Shown here: positions 35,982 to 46,100 of the stretch, piece by piece
Position numbering within the stretch: position 1 is the first letter of the stretch
How the letters are laid out: the number at the start of each line of letters is the position of its first letter
DNA from: Streptomyces chryseus
Lineage (GTDB): Bacteria; Actinomycetota; Actinomycetes; Streptomycetales; Streptomycetaceae
NCBI RefSeq assembly: GCF_014650755.1
Contig: NZ_BMVO01000003.1
Coordinates: forward strand, 389,623-453,622
Direction: 5' to 3'
DNA length: 64,000 nucleotides
Notes under the pieces: generated by a model
Databases searched by the model: none
The model's input: only the letters and a program-made list of their open reading frames with translations
Told to the model about the DNA's origin: nothing
Program-made: the position numbers and the translations under genes

Positions 35982-37295
35982 TCAGAACAGCCCGTGCCAC
36001 ATCTGCTCGACGATCAGTGACCACCAGCCGTCGGGGTTCACCAGCGCCGTGGCGTCGATGGCCACCAGTTGCTCCTGCAGCTCCGCCACCGCCGCGCCCG
36101 CGGCCACCGGGTCGAGCCCCTGCATCCGCTCCCGGACGGTGGCGAGCAGGGCGAGGGAGCGGACGTACGCGCCGAGCGAGATGTTCACATAGCGGGGCGA
36201 GGCGGTGACGGGGTCGATCGCCCAGACGGCGCCGAGTCCGTTGGGCTCCGTCGAGCCGGGCAGGCACTGTACGGCGAGCACGGCGACGCCGTCCCAGCCG
36301 ATGCGGGTGAGGTGCGCGAGTGCGGCGATCTTCTCCTCACCGGCCGGACTGCGGCGCACCCGCAGGTTGGTGGCCACGTCGGTGAACAGCCCGCCGGCGG
36401 GCGGAGCCTCGGGCCGGTCCGCGGCGAAGAACAGCGGCAGGTCGACGGGAAGCCCCGCCCACGTGAGCAACGACTGTGTGTCATGCGGCAGTGGTGTGGC
36501 CGCGAGGTCGTCGGCGTCGTAGCGGCGTGCGCCGTCGGTGCCGAAGATGTCGGTGAGGTGGCGACCGAGGGCCACGTCTCGCAACGGCTCGACGGGGGGC
36601 ACGTGCGTGGGGGCGGGGATGCGGTGGGGGCGCGGCGGGGGCTGCTGGCCGGCGACCTGGTGCATCATCTCGACGTGCTGGACCAGCCCGGCGACGCCCT
36701 CGGCACGGGCCTCGGGGCGGGTGCCGTACGTCTGGCTGCAAGAGAGGCTGGCGTTCCGGTACGTGTGGAGCAGCTCGGCAGTGTATCCGCCGGGGAGCAG
36801 GCTGGGGCGCAGGTCGGTGTGGATCGCCAGCACGTTCTCGTTCGGCACGCCCATGCGCCGGAGCTCGGCCGCCGCCTGGTGCTCGGACGGCGGGAGACCA
36901 GGGCCGGAGTTGCGGAAGAGGGTCGTCTCCTCGCCGGTGGCCGGATCGGTGTAGGTGAAGACGGACGTGTTGCCGGGGCCGGTGATCGGACGGGCATCGG
37001 CGCCTGATCCGTCCCCGCCGTGCTTCAGCCGGTACATCCGCACGACCTCGTCGACCGGCACCGACGGCCACACCGTCAGCTCACCGGTACGCCGGTCCAC
37101 GACCCCGCACGCGTCCCCGATCTCGGCCGGCGGCCGCCGCTCCCCGGTCTCCGGGTCCTGCTCCATCGGCGCGGGCGCGCCCCACACGACCCACCCGAGG
37201 TCGAACTCCCGCATCCTGACCTCGCGGCGTTCCCCCGCACCTTCGGGGTTCAGCCAACGGTCGGCGGTGGTGACCGCCTGCTCCTGGGTGGTCAT
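35982..37295 (-). CDS. SUKH-4-like immunity protein with degenerate deaminase-like segment
   Basis: A 437-residue, apparently three-part protein. Residues 1-~95 (VRMREFDLGWVVWG ... PSVPVDEVVRMY) match the small protein at 46561-46887 (VHEFDIGYLVYA ... PNYPTQKAVALYRR), a YrhB-like module. Residues ~110-190 resemble the toxin's deaminase domain in order (SEHQAAAELRRM, then AIHTDLRPSLLPGGYT). However, HSE is PSE (136-138) and PC is PS (164-165), so zinc ligands are missing. Residues ~240-437 (LPVDLPLFFAAD, GGLFTDVATNLRV, AVLAVQCLPGSTEPNG) look like a SUKH-4 domain, a family of immunity proteins. It is last in the toxin cassette and probably protects the producer. The ATG at 37295 follows AGGAG. 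Confidence 0.75.
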   Translation of the reverse strand: MTTQEQAVTTADRWLNPEGAGERREVRMREFDLGWVVWGAPAPMEQDPETGERRPPAEIGDACGVVDRRTGELTVWPSVPVDEVVRMYRLKHGGDGSGADARPITGPGNTSVFTYTDPATGEETTLFRNSGPGLPPSEHQAAAELRRMGVPNENVLAIHTDLRPSLLPGGYTAELLHTYRNASLSCSQTYGTRPEARAEGVAGLVQHVEMMHQVAGQQPPPRPHRIPAPTHVPPVEPLRDVALGRHLTDIFGTDGARRYDADDLAATPLPHDTQSLLTWAGLPVDLPLFFAADRPEAPPAGGLFTDVATNLRVRRSPAGEEKIAALAHLTRIGWDGVAVLAVQCLPGSTEPNGLGAVWAIDPVTASPRYVNISLGAYVRSLALLATVRERMQGLDPVAAGAAVAELQEQLVAIDATALVNPDGWWSLIVEQMWHGLF

Positions 37296-37330
37296 GCGGA
37301 AGGCTCCTTCGAAGGTGGTGGGGATCAAGA

Positions 37331-39271
37331 TTAGGAGGCTATCGCCGCAGTCTGTTCTGGGATGCGCAGGGCCTTCGCCCCGCGCTCGGTGGCAACAAGC
37401 AGTATGCCGCCGGGCGAGAGATCGGTATCCGTCACGGGGACGTCGGAGATCAGCGTGGCAACGGCATCCCCGGTGGTGCGATCCCAGACACGGACATAGT
37501 CTGCGCCTCGGCTTAGGCCAAGGGAGGCGGTGCTCCTCTCCTCCTCCGTCGGGCGCACGATCTGTGCCGGATCTGCCGCCGCGAGAACGTGTGGCCGCAA
37601 CAGGTCGTGCACGAGCAGTCCACGTTGGCGGACATCAGTACTGTCCTCCGGGCCTTCTACTGGATGGGCTCCGGGCGTGTCTGCGGAAACTACGAGGACC
37701 GCGACTGGGTACCGGCCTCCTTCGGCCGTGGGCAGCTCAGCAACCGTCACCTCACTGATGTCGATGACGGGCAGACTCCACAAAGTTTGCCAGGGAAGAT
37801 CGAAACCTAGCCTGTGTACTGCTGCGGCGTACTCGTGCAGGCCGTCCTCCACGAAAGCGGTCTCCAGAAGGGCCGCGCGCCCCAGCGGTGACATCTCGTT
37901 GCGGGTCAGCAGCGCGGCGGTGCGCAGATAAGTGCGTGCCGGAGCACCGAGCGAGTCCGAAGGTACAGCTTCGACGGCGGCACGCAGCGGAACGGGCGAC
38001 GCGTACACGAAGAGGCCGGGATCGGTGAGGAGCTGCGGCAGCAGGCCTGCGCCGAGGGCGTGTCCAGCGATGTGATCACGTATATAGGGGTCCGCCTTGC
38101 TCCAGTCCTGATCAGGCACCGCCTCGAGGAGCGCCATGGCGATCTGGGCCTGGGCGGCATGCGCCTGCGGCAGAGCTGCACGGACGGCTTCTCCTATGGC
38201 TGGGTGCGCGAGACGTAGCAGGGTGCGCTGCCCGGAGGCGGCGTCAGGGTCCTCTACCGGCGTGACGAACGGACCGACGAGTAGCATTCCGGACGTGACG
38301 GCCTGCGTCATGTCCCTTCCCGCGACCGCGCTCACGAGTCGGGTCCACAGATCGACGGGAATTCCGTCGCTCTCGGCCAAGGCCAGCGGAGTGAGGAGCA
38401 TCCGCAGGGTTCCCGGGTCGGCCCCGAGGCGCTGTGCATGCCAGTCGACAACCGAGGCGACGGACGTCGGCAGCCGCTCTCGGTCGGTGGGGTCGAACCT
38501 TTCAGGTGCGGTGAGGACACTCTGAACGGTGAGCTGAACGACCAGTGCATTCGTGCCGGCCTGATGTGCGATGGCCGCTGCCAGGGCGCGCCGGATCCCA
38601 GGATCGACAGTGAACGGCAGCTCGGGCGCGCCGAACTGCGTACTCAGGGCTGCGTCGGCATGGCGCAGAAGGACTTCGGGGTCGGCCCACTGGGGATCGT
38701 CCAGATCCATGATCTGCACGGTGCCCGCCGGCAGGCCGCTGGCCATTTCGCCGGCGAGTGGGCGGGGCAGCTCGACCACGAGACGTACGGAGTCGAGCGC
38801 GGCCAGGGGCATGAGCACCTGGCGGACGAACTTTGGCGGCTCGTCCGCCGACCGTACCGGCCCGGCCTCATCCGCATCGAGGACGACGAGAGGAACGGGT
38901 TCGCCCAGCGCGGCGAGCGCCGGGTAGACGTCCTCGGAGCGCTCGGTCTCCAGTTCGTAATGGTCTGCGAGGGCCCACAGAAACTGATCAGCCGTCAGCC
39001 CGCGTGCGTTCGCCGCGGCGGGCGCCGGCAGTTCGGGCGGGACGGTGGACGGATCCAGCCGGTCGAGGAGCAGCTGCTCGCGGAAATCCGGGTCACAGAG
39101 CATCAGAAATCCGGTGAGCAGCCGCGAGCGCCCACTGCCGGACTCTCCCGTCACGACCACGACACGAGGTGCCCCCGGCCGCTCCGTACGCCAGGTGGCA
39201 AGTGCCCGTAGGGCGTTGGTGCGACCGCCTATGTGGGGGTGAGGGAGATAGTCGTCGGCTGGATCTGTCAT
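37331..39271 (-). CDS. P-loop ATPase of the toxin cassette
   Basis: A 646-residue AAA/STAND-like ATPase. It opens with a short leader and GGRTNALRAL, then Walker A GESGSGRS (42-49, Arg instead of Lys), Walker B PLVVLDADEA (127-136) and a helical C-terminal half. Near the end is a WD40-like blade (DYVRVWDRTTGDAVATLI ... GGILLVATERGAKALRI). Codon use is less GC-biased than in core genes. It lies between the immunity candidate and the SUKH-4-like gene in the same direction. ATPases of this kind accompany polymorphic-toxin or conflict loci; whether this one regulates, senses or helps handle the toxin is unknown. Confidence 0.75.
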   Translation of the reverse strand: MTDPADDYLPHPHIGGRTNALRALATWRTERPGAPRVVVVTGESGSGRSRLLTGFLMLCDPDFREQLLLDRLDPSTVPPELPAPAAANARGLTADQFLWALADHYELETERSEDVYPALAALGEPVPLVVLDADEAGPVRSADEPPKFVRQVLMPLAALDSVRLVVELPRPLAGEMASGLPAGTVQIMDLDDPQWADPEVLLRHADAALSTQFGAPELPFTVDPGIRRALAAAIAHQAGTNALVVQLTVQSVLTAPERFDPTDRERLPTSVASVVDWHAQRLGADPGTLRMLLTPLALAESDGIPVDLWTRLVSAVAGRDMTQAVTSGMLLVGPFVTPVEDPDAASGQRTLLRLAHPAIGEAVRAALPQAHAAQAQIAMALLEAVPDQDWSKADPYIRDHIAGHALGAGLLPQLLTDPGLFVYASPVPLRAAVEAVPSDSLGAPARTYLRTAALLTRNEMSPLGRAALLETAFVEDGLHEYAAAVHRLGFDLPWQTLWSLPVIDISEVTVAELPTAEGGRYPVAVLVVSADTPGAHPVEGPEDSTDVRQRGLLVHDLLRPHVLAAADPAQIVRPTEEERSTASLGLSRGADYVRVWDRTTGDAVATLISDVPVTDTDLSPGGILLVATERGAKALRIPEQTAAIAS

Positions 39272-39343
39272 GGCTTTCCGTCCTCCGCTGGTGCGGACGT
39301 GTGCGAAGGCATCTGGCGGCTGTGTGGCTGGTGGCGGCTTCGG

Positions 39344-40189
39344 TCAGATGGGCAGGGCGCCCTTGAAATGAGAGGTGGGGACATCCGGGTGGGTGGTCGC
39401 CAGCCAGCCGTGACCATGGGTGTCGCGTTCACGTACCGGGCCGGGCTCGACCGAGAGTTCTTCGGCGGCCTTGTGCGCGTCGGTCACCCCTTCGCTGTAC
39501 TTCTCGGCGAAGTAGGGGTCGTACCACAGGTCATCTTCGTCCATTTCGATGAACTCGACCTCGAAAGGCAAAGGGTCACCCACCCATTCCGGATCGCCGT
39601 AAGTGGCGTACCCGCGGACCACTTCACCATTGCGGGCGACCCACCACACGTCGGCATTGTGGTAGGGGTCGATGGTGTAGAAGTGAGCCTCGCTGCATTG
39701 TTCACTGGCTTTTTCGGCCAATTCGTGGCCACCGAGCTGGTCCAGGAACGAGTTGCCGTACAAGAGGCGCCAGTTCTTGAATTCCGGAGTGATGAAGACC
39801 CGGTAAGCGGTGGCGGAGCTTCCGTCCGCGGTGGTGAAGTCGGCGGTATCCGGCGCCACTGTGGCCGCGGAGAGGCCCATGGCGGTGGTGGCTGCCCGGA
39901 GATCATGCAGTCCCCATACGGACACCACGGTATCCAGCTGATCCGCAGGGAAGGCGATCCAGCGTCCGGCCGTGGGAATGGTGACCGGGCGCTCGTCCAG
40001 GAGCTTCGTCCGGATGAGGCGCTCGACCGCGCCGAGGTCCTTCGCGTCGAAGTCGCGGGAACCGCTCACATCGGCAAGCGCCCGGAGAGCGGGGGCCCGA
40101 AGCCGCCCCGGCCCTTGCCGGCGGATCTGCTGGAGACGGGGGACGGCTGCTTCGCCCATCCGTACGAGGGCGTCGATGTCGTCTGGCAT
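39344..40189 (-). CDS. Candidate immunity protein for the large ESX toxin
   Basis: A 281-residue protein with no recognised family. Residues ~1-60 (MPDDIDALVRMGEAAVPRLQ ... RAPALRALADV) look like one or two HEAT repeats. The remainder is acidic and rich in Asp, Tyr and Trp (FIEMDEDDLWYDPYF, YTIDPYHNADVWWVAR). The ATG at 40189 lies 10 bases after the toxin stop. A short acidic protein directly behind a polymorphic toxin is the classical place and character of an immunity protein, so this is the best candidate to neutralise the C-terminal deaminase. Codon use is less GC-biased than the core. Function is inferred from position. Confidence 0.72.
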   Translation of the reverse strand: MPDDIDALVRMGEAAVPRLQQIRRQGPGRLRAPALRALADVSGSRDFDAKDLGAVERLIRTKLLDERPVTIPTAGRWIAFPADQLDTVVSVWGLHDLRAATTAMGLSAATVAPDTADFTTADGSSATAYRVFITPEFKNWRLLYGNSFLDQLGGHELAEKASEQCSEAHFYTIDPYHNADVWWVARNGEVVRGYATYGDPEWVGDPLPFEVEFIEMDEDDLWYDPYFAEKYSEGVTDAHKAAEELSVEPGPVRERDTHGHGWLATTHPDVPTSHFKGALPI

Positions 40190-40199
40190 GAGGATCAGC

Positions 40200-43100
40200 C
40201 TAATCGTGGTCAGTGTTGCCGGCTTCGGGCGTCTGTCCCGGTGGCGAACCAGGGGCAGGCGGGACAAGCTGGAGGCGGAGTTTGCCCCACGTCCGTTCTA
40301 GGACATCCATGTGGCGGGTCATTTCTGCGTCAATCGCCCGCTCTTTATGGGTCTCTACGGCGTCGCGCAGGCGGTCTTGTTCGTTCTTGACCTCGTTCAC
40401 CAAACGGGCCCGCGCAGCCTCTGCGGACATGCCATCGACCGTCTGCAGGTTCGGTTCGAGAGCCTTCGAATGCGGAACGAGCTTCTCGGCCACGCGACGC
40501 TTCAACTCTTCCTTCACCTCCTGGTCCGACAGGTCGCCCACAGCGTCGACGGCTGCTTGCTTATCGGGAAGCATGGCATCGCGTTGCTGCACGCCAGCCG
40601 GATCGTCCCGATAAGTGGCGCTGTAGTGAATCGGGGTACCGGCGAAACGCTCGTGCTGCAGGACGTTGGAGCACTTCATGTGCCCCTGGCCCTGACCACA
40701 CGGTTCGCGCTCCGTGTAGAGGCCCACGGGCGTGTACTGGGTGCCGTCAGGGTCCACGCGTTGCAACCAGTCGAGCAAATGCTGTTCCGAGTGGCGGGGT
40801 GTGACTCCTGGCAGCGACGCGGGCACGGATGAATCCACGACATAGGTGACCTCGTGGTCCGGCGGCGGCCCCTTTACTTCGAGTACGGCGAAGTTCTTGC
40901 CGGAGAAGTCGGGCCCGTGGCGCCTGAGCGCATCCGACTGGTCCTTGGGAAGGTTCTTGAACTCCGCCGCTTTGAACATCGTGTTGACGAACTTCCGATG
41001 CAGCTTTACGCCCAGGGACTCCCCTGACTTCTTTCCCCCGCGGTCCTTCGTCCCCGGCTCGGGTGCGGGCTCGCCGGGCTCACGGTATGGGTGCTGTACG
41101 CGTTCGGGGTTCTGGCCCACGCTGTGCTGCTGGTGGAACGAGAAGCTGAGCCTGGCCAGTGACGCCACGACGGCTTGCTGCTCGCCCCGGGACAGGTTGC
41201 CGAAGCCCTTCAGGCCATTGCTGAGCTGGTCCCTGGTGAAGGCGTGCGGTTGGTTACCGGGACCGCGTTCTGTCTCCCGAAGCACACGTGCGAGTTCGCC
41301 GGAGTCCGCCCAGCGGTCGAGGCTGTCGTGGACCCTGTCCAGGTCGACTCGGTGCACCTCACGGTTCTGACGCATCGTTTGCTGGAGAGCGTCGGGCTCG
41401 ATGCCGTACTCCCGCGAGGTGGGCTTCTCCCGGTCCTCGTGGGTGCGGGAAGCGTCACTCTCCGGTCCACCCTCGGTGACCCTCTGGCTCTCGTCCGCTG
41501 TGTCACTTGTGCCCCGGTCATGAGGCTCGGTGTACGGACGGTCGTCGGGATCCTTCTTCCCGTCCTTGTCCGTGGAATCCGTGCCGTCCGCAGGGTCCTT
41601 CGAGTTGTGCGGGTCGTCCTTCCCGGCCGGATCACCCGGCTGCCCCGCGGGCTCGGCACTCGGACGCCGCCCTGCCCCCTCCGGTGTGGCGGACGAGGGC
41701 CGAATGGAGTCAGGCTGGGATCGCCGGCCGGACTCCGAGGAATGTGTGGGTACCGGTCGGCGGTCCGAGTCCAGCGGAATCGCGAAGACTCCGTTGTCCC
41801 CCCTGTGCAGAGGCTTCGAACTCTGCTGCCCCGTCTGGGCGTCGATGTAGGTGATCTTGCCGTTGTGGTTGACGGCGTTCCACGCGTGGGCACGGCCGTT
41901 CGCGTCCTGGGTGATGATCACGGCCTGCGAGCCGTGGCCGCTCTGCTGGAGGGTGTTCTCCAGGCGGTTGAACGCGTCACGGCCGTTGCCCATGTCGCTG
42001 AAGCGGGTGCCGAGGGCGTTCTCTATTCGGTCGCGGCCGCCCTTCTCGCCACGGTCCGACGGGTTGCCGTTCGCATCCAGGTCCGGGGTACGCGCGCCTG
42101 CGGCCGTGGGGTTGCCGGAGTAGGTGTCGACGGTGGACAGGGCGGTGTCGACGCAGTTGTTGTTCCGGCCGGGGGTGTCGGGTCCGCCACCGTTGATGTT
42201 CTGGACCCAGGGGCCGTCGGCGGGGTCCGGCGGGCGGGTGGGGTCGCCGTTCTCGTCCCGGGGGACGGAGTTCTCCAGGGCGTCCTGTTCCGCGCGCGTC
42301 GGGTCGGTGACGCCGCCTGGAGGCGTGCTGTCGCGTGTGGCCGAGGCCGGCGTAGAAGTGGCTTCGGACTGGTGGGGAGTGCTCGGGGTGCTGCTGTTCG
42401 GCGACGACGCGCTTTCGGGCGTTTGGCCGGGGGTGGCGGCGTCAGGGGTGGCCGGGCTCGGTGTCGCCGTCGGCATGTGGGTGGGTGACGGGGTGTCCCT
42501 CGGCGGCGCGGGCTGCCTCGGGTCCTGGTGCGGGGTGGTTGGTTCCGGACGATTCGAGTTGGGCGTCGTCGGCGTCGTTCCCGGGCTGGGCGTACCGCTG
42601 TTCGGCGAGTTCGGCGAGTTCGGCGAGTTCGGCGAGTTCGGCGTGCTGGTGTTCGGTGTGTTCGCCTGAGGAGTCGGTGTCCGGCCGGGCGAGGTTTCGG
42701 GTGTGGTGGTCGAACTGGCCGGTGTCGTGCCGGGGGCCGGCTGGTTGGGATCCGGGGTACGGGCGTCCGGTCCCGGGGCGCGGCTGTCCGGCGACGGTGT
42801 CGGCGTGGTTGACGCCGTCGGGCTTGGGGTGGACGAGAGGCCCGTGCTGGTGGGGTTCGGCGTAGAGCTCTGCTCCGAGCGGTAGCTGCCGGTGTCTCCG
42901 GCCGGGGGCGTGGCCCGGCCGGGCCGGCTGTCCGGGGTGCTGGAGTTACCGGTCGCGTCACCGGCCTTGGGCTGGCCCTGAGGGCCCGAAGAGTCGTTCT
43001 CGGGGGCGCTCTGCCCGTTCTCCGACGAAGGGGAGTCATTGCTCCCTCCGTGCGAGTCGTCCGTCCCCGTTCCGGAGTCGTCCGTCGTCTGGTCGGAGTC

Positions 43101-46100
43101 GTCGGTCGTCTCGTCCGAGCCGTCCGTCTCGGTCTCCGGCGGGAGGATCGGGTTCCGGTCGGCGTCCAAGGGGATGTGCCAGACGTTTTCCGCGTCGGCG
43201 ATGTGGAGCGGCTCGTGGCTTACCTCACCGCTCTGGGTGTCGACCCAGATGGCGGTGCCGTTGTGGTTGACGACATTGAAGGCGTGGCCGCCGCTGCCGT
43301 CGGCCCAGTCCACATGCACGATGGCCGCCGCGCCGTGACCGGCCTGCTCCAGGTCCCACACGATGCCCGCTGCGGTGTTGGGGTCGTCGCCGGGTCCGGA
43401 GTAGGTGTACGGCGTGCCCGCCCAGCGCATCTGATTCTCGTTCGCGTTGTTCTCCGGCGAGAACGGGTCGGGGTTTCCGTCCTCGTCGGCGTCCAGGGTG
43501 CGAGGGGCGGAGACCTGCGGGTTTCCGTACCAGGTCTCCAGGAAGGAGCGTGAGCAGTCGGCGCAGTTGTTGCTGCGCCCAGGCACCTGGTTGCCGCCGT
43601 CGTTCTGGAGCTGGCTCCAAGGACCGAACGGGTCGGGGAACCGCTGAGGGGTGCCGTCAGGGTTCTTCGGCACGGCGTTCGCCAGGATCTGCTGGTCCTG
43701 CGGGTCGGGCTCCCTCAGCCCTCCTGGGGAGTGGTCCAAGTCGTCGCGGATGTCGTTGAAGCTGTCCGGCTCCGGCTCCGGCTTGTCGGGCGTGCCGGGG
43801 TCGGCCTGCGGCGAACCGGGCTCCTTCGGGCCGGACGGAGGGGGGCTCGACGCCTGTCCCGCCGGACTCGGGGTGGGCACCGCGGTGTGAATCGGTACCG
43901 CAGTCACCTGAGGTTGCTGTTGCTGCTGGTTAGGGGTGTTCGACGGCGTGCCGGGGTTGCCGCTGGCGGGTTGCTGCGGCGTGTTGGGTGTGTCCGGCCT
44001 ACTCGGCGTGTGGGGAGCGTTGCCCGCCGGCTGCTGCGGCCGTGGCGGGGCGGTGCTCGTACCCGACTGCGACGCGGTCGGCCTGTTGCCGGCCGCCGGA
44101 GGCGGTGCGGCGTCGGGTGTACGAGCCGGAGTTCCGTTGCCGGGTGTGTTGGCCGCACCCGGCGTCGCCGCTGGAGTCGCCGTCGGGGTCCTGGGCGGCG
44201 TCGTGTTCGTGGGCGGGGCAGGCTGCCGCGGGTCCTGGTTCGGCGTGGTGGAGCCCGGATTCGGGCTCGTGTGGGGGCTGCGGCCCTCTGTCGAGCTCGG
44301 CGTGGTGGGCGTCGGGGCGGAAGGCCGTCCGCCGGCCGGGGCCGGTGTGCTCTGGGGCGGCGTACGGCTGCCGTCCGGGCCTGGGGTGTGCGTGTTCGGC
44401 GTACGACCGCCGGTCGGGGCGGGAGTGTTCGGGTTCGGGGTGCGGCCGTCACTCGTGCCCGGTGTGGTCGGGGGCGTTCCCGGAGTGCGGGTGTTCGCCC
44501 CGCCAGGGGTGTTTCCGGTGGGGCTCGTCACGGCGCCGGGCGTCGCGCCCGGGGTACGTACGTCGGCCGAGGGTGTCGGCGTGCGGGGCGGTGTCGACGG
44601 TGTCGGGCTCGGGGTGGAGGCGGGGCCCGTACCGGTCGGGTTGGGTGTGCCCGGGGTGGCGGACGGGGTCCTGGGCGGGCCTTGCGAGGGGTTCGGGCTG
44701 GTGGGGCTCGTACCGGACGGGGAGCCGCCGGGGGTGGTGTTCGTACCCGTACGCGCCCCCGCTCCGCCGTCTGCCGCCGTGGAGGGCGGTGTGGGTGAGG
44801 TCGGCATGGAGGAGTTGCCGTCCGGGCGGGGACCGGCCGAGGTCGACGGGTCCGCCGTGGTGGGCGCCGGGGCGGCGTTCGACTGGGTGGGGATGCTGGC
44901 GGCCAGGCTGTCGATGGACGTACTGATCGAGCCGCCGCTGCTCGTGGAGGAGGGTGTGCTGCCGCCCGTCGGCGTGGGCGCCGATTGGGGGGTGGGTGAG
45001 GTGAGGCCGCCGGCTGAGGGCGAGCCGCCGCGGTTGTCACCCGCGCTGGGGGTGTTGCTGCTGGTGTCCCCAGTCGGGGACGGGGAGGGCGCCGTGTTGC
45101 TCGGCGAAGGGTCGTCGAAGTCCGACAGGGTCGGCCGGGCGGGCGAGTTCGAGGAGGAAGGACTCTGCCCGGTGTCCGAGGTGCTGGGTGACGAGTCCGG
45201 GGTGCTGCTCCCGGGGTCGGTGTTCGGCAAGCTCCCGAGGTCGGGGGCGTTGTAGGCCGCCGGACCGTCGCCGTCGGCGGATATGCCGCCACCGATGTTC
45301 GTGTTGCCCGTGTTGGTGCTCGACCGTGAGGTCGTCGACGAGTCCGAGCTGGAGGAGTCCGGGGAACTGGACGGGCCGGACGAGTTGGAGGAGCCGGACG
45401 GGCCCGACGAGTTGGATGCGCCCGACGAGTTGGAAGTGCCCGATGAACTGGACGAGGAGGAGTTCGAGCCCGACGCACCCGAAGCCGACGAGTTCGAGCC
45501 GTCGGAGGAGGAGCCGCCACTCCCCGAGCCGCCACTCCCCGAGCCGTCGCCGTTGCCCCCGTCACCGCTGCCCGCACTGGGATTGTTGCGGTTGGCGTAG
45601 GCGTCCATGCTGCTGTTGTAGCCACTGTCGATGCCGTCGCGGATGCTGCTGCCGGCCTTCTTGCCGAGGCCGTCGCGCACACCTTCGGCAAACGTCTGCG
45701 GGCTCTGCTTGATGGCTTCCCAGCCGCCCTTGGCGCCGGCTTTGACGGTCTTGCCAAGGTCGAAGCCTTCCTGCGTGCCGAAGCCGACGTTGACGGACTG
45801 CCTCACGAGGTCGGTGACCATGGCCTGGACGGCGGAGACCGCTGGTTCCTTCATCATTTCGATGACGGCCTGTATCAGCGCGTCCTTGAGTGCGTCGAGG
45901 ATGCGTCGTACGGCGAGGCGTGTGATCTGGGTGGCGGCCATTCCGGCGGCTGCGGAGAGGCCGAACGTGACGATCGATGCGGCGGCTGCGGCGGCGATCT
46001 GGATGGCCAATGCGATCAGCTGGACGATGATGGCGTACTTGGCGAACTCGACGATGTAGGCGGCGGCTTCGAAGGCGTTCGCGATGATGTAGGCGGCTTC

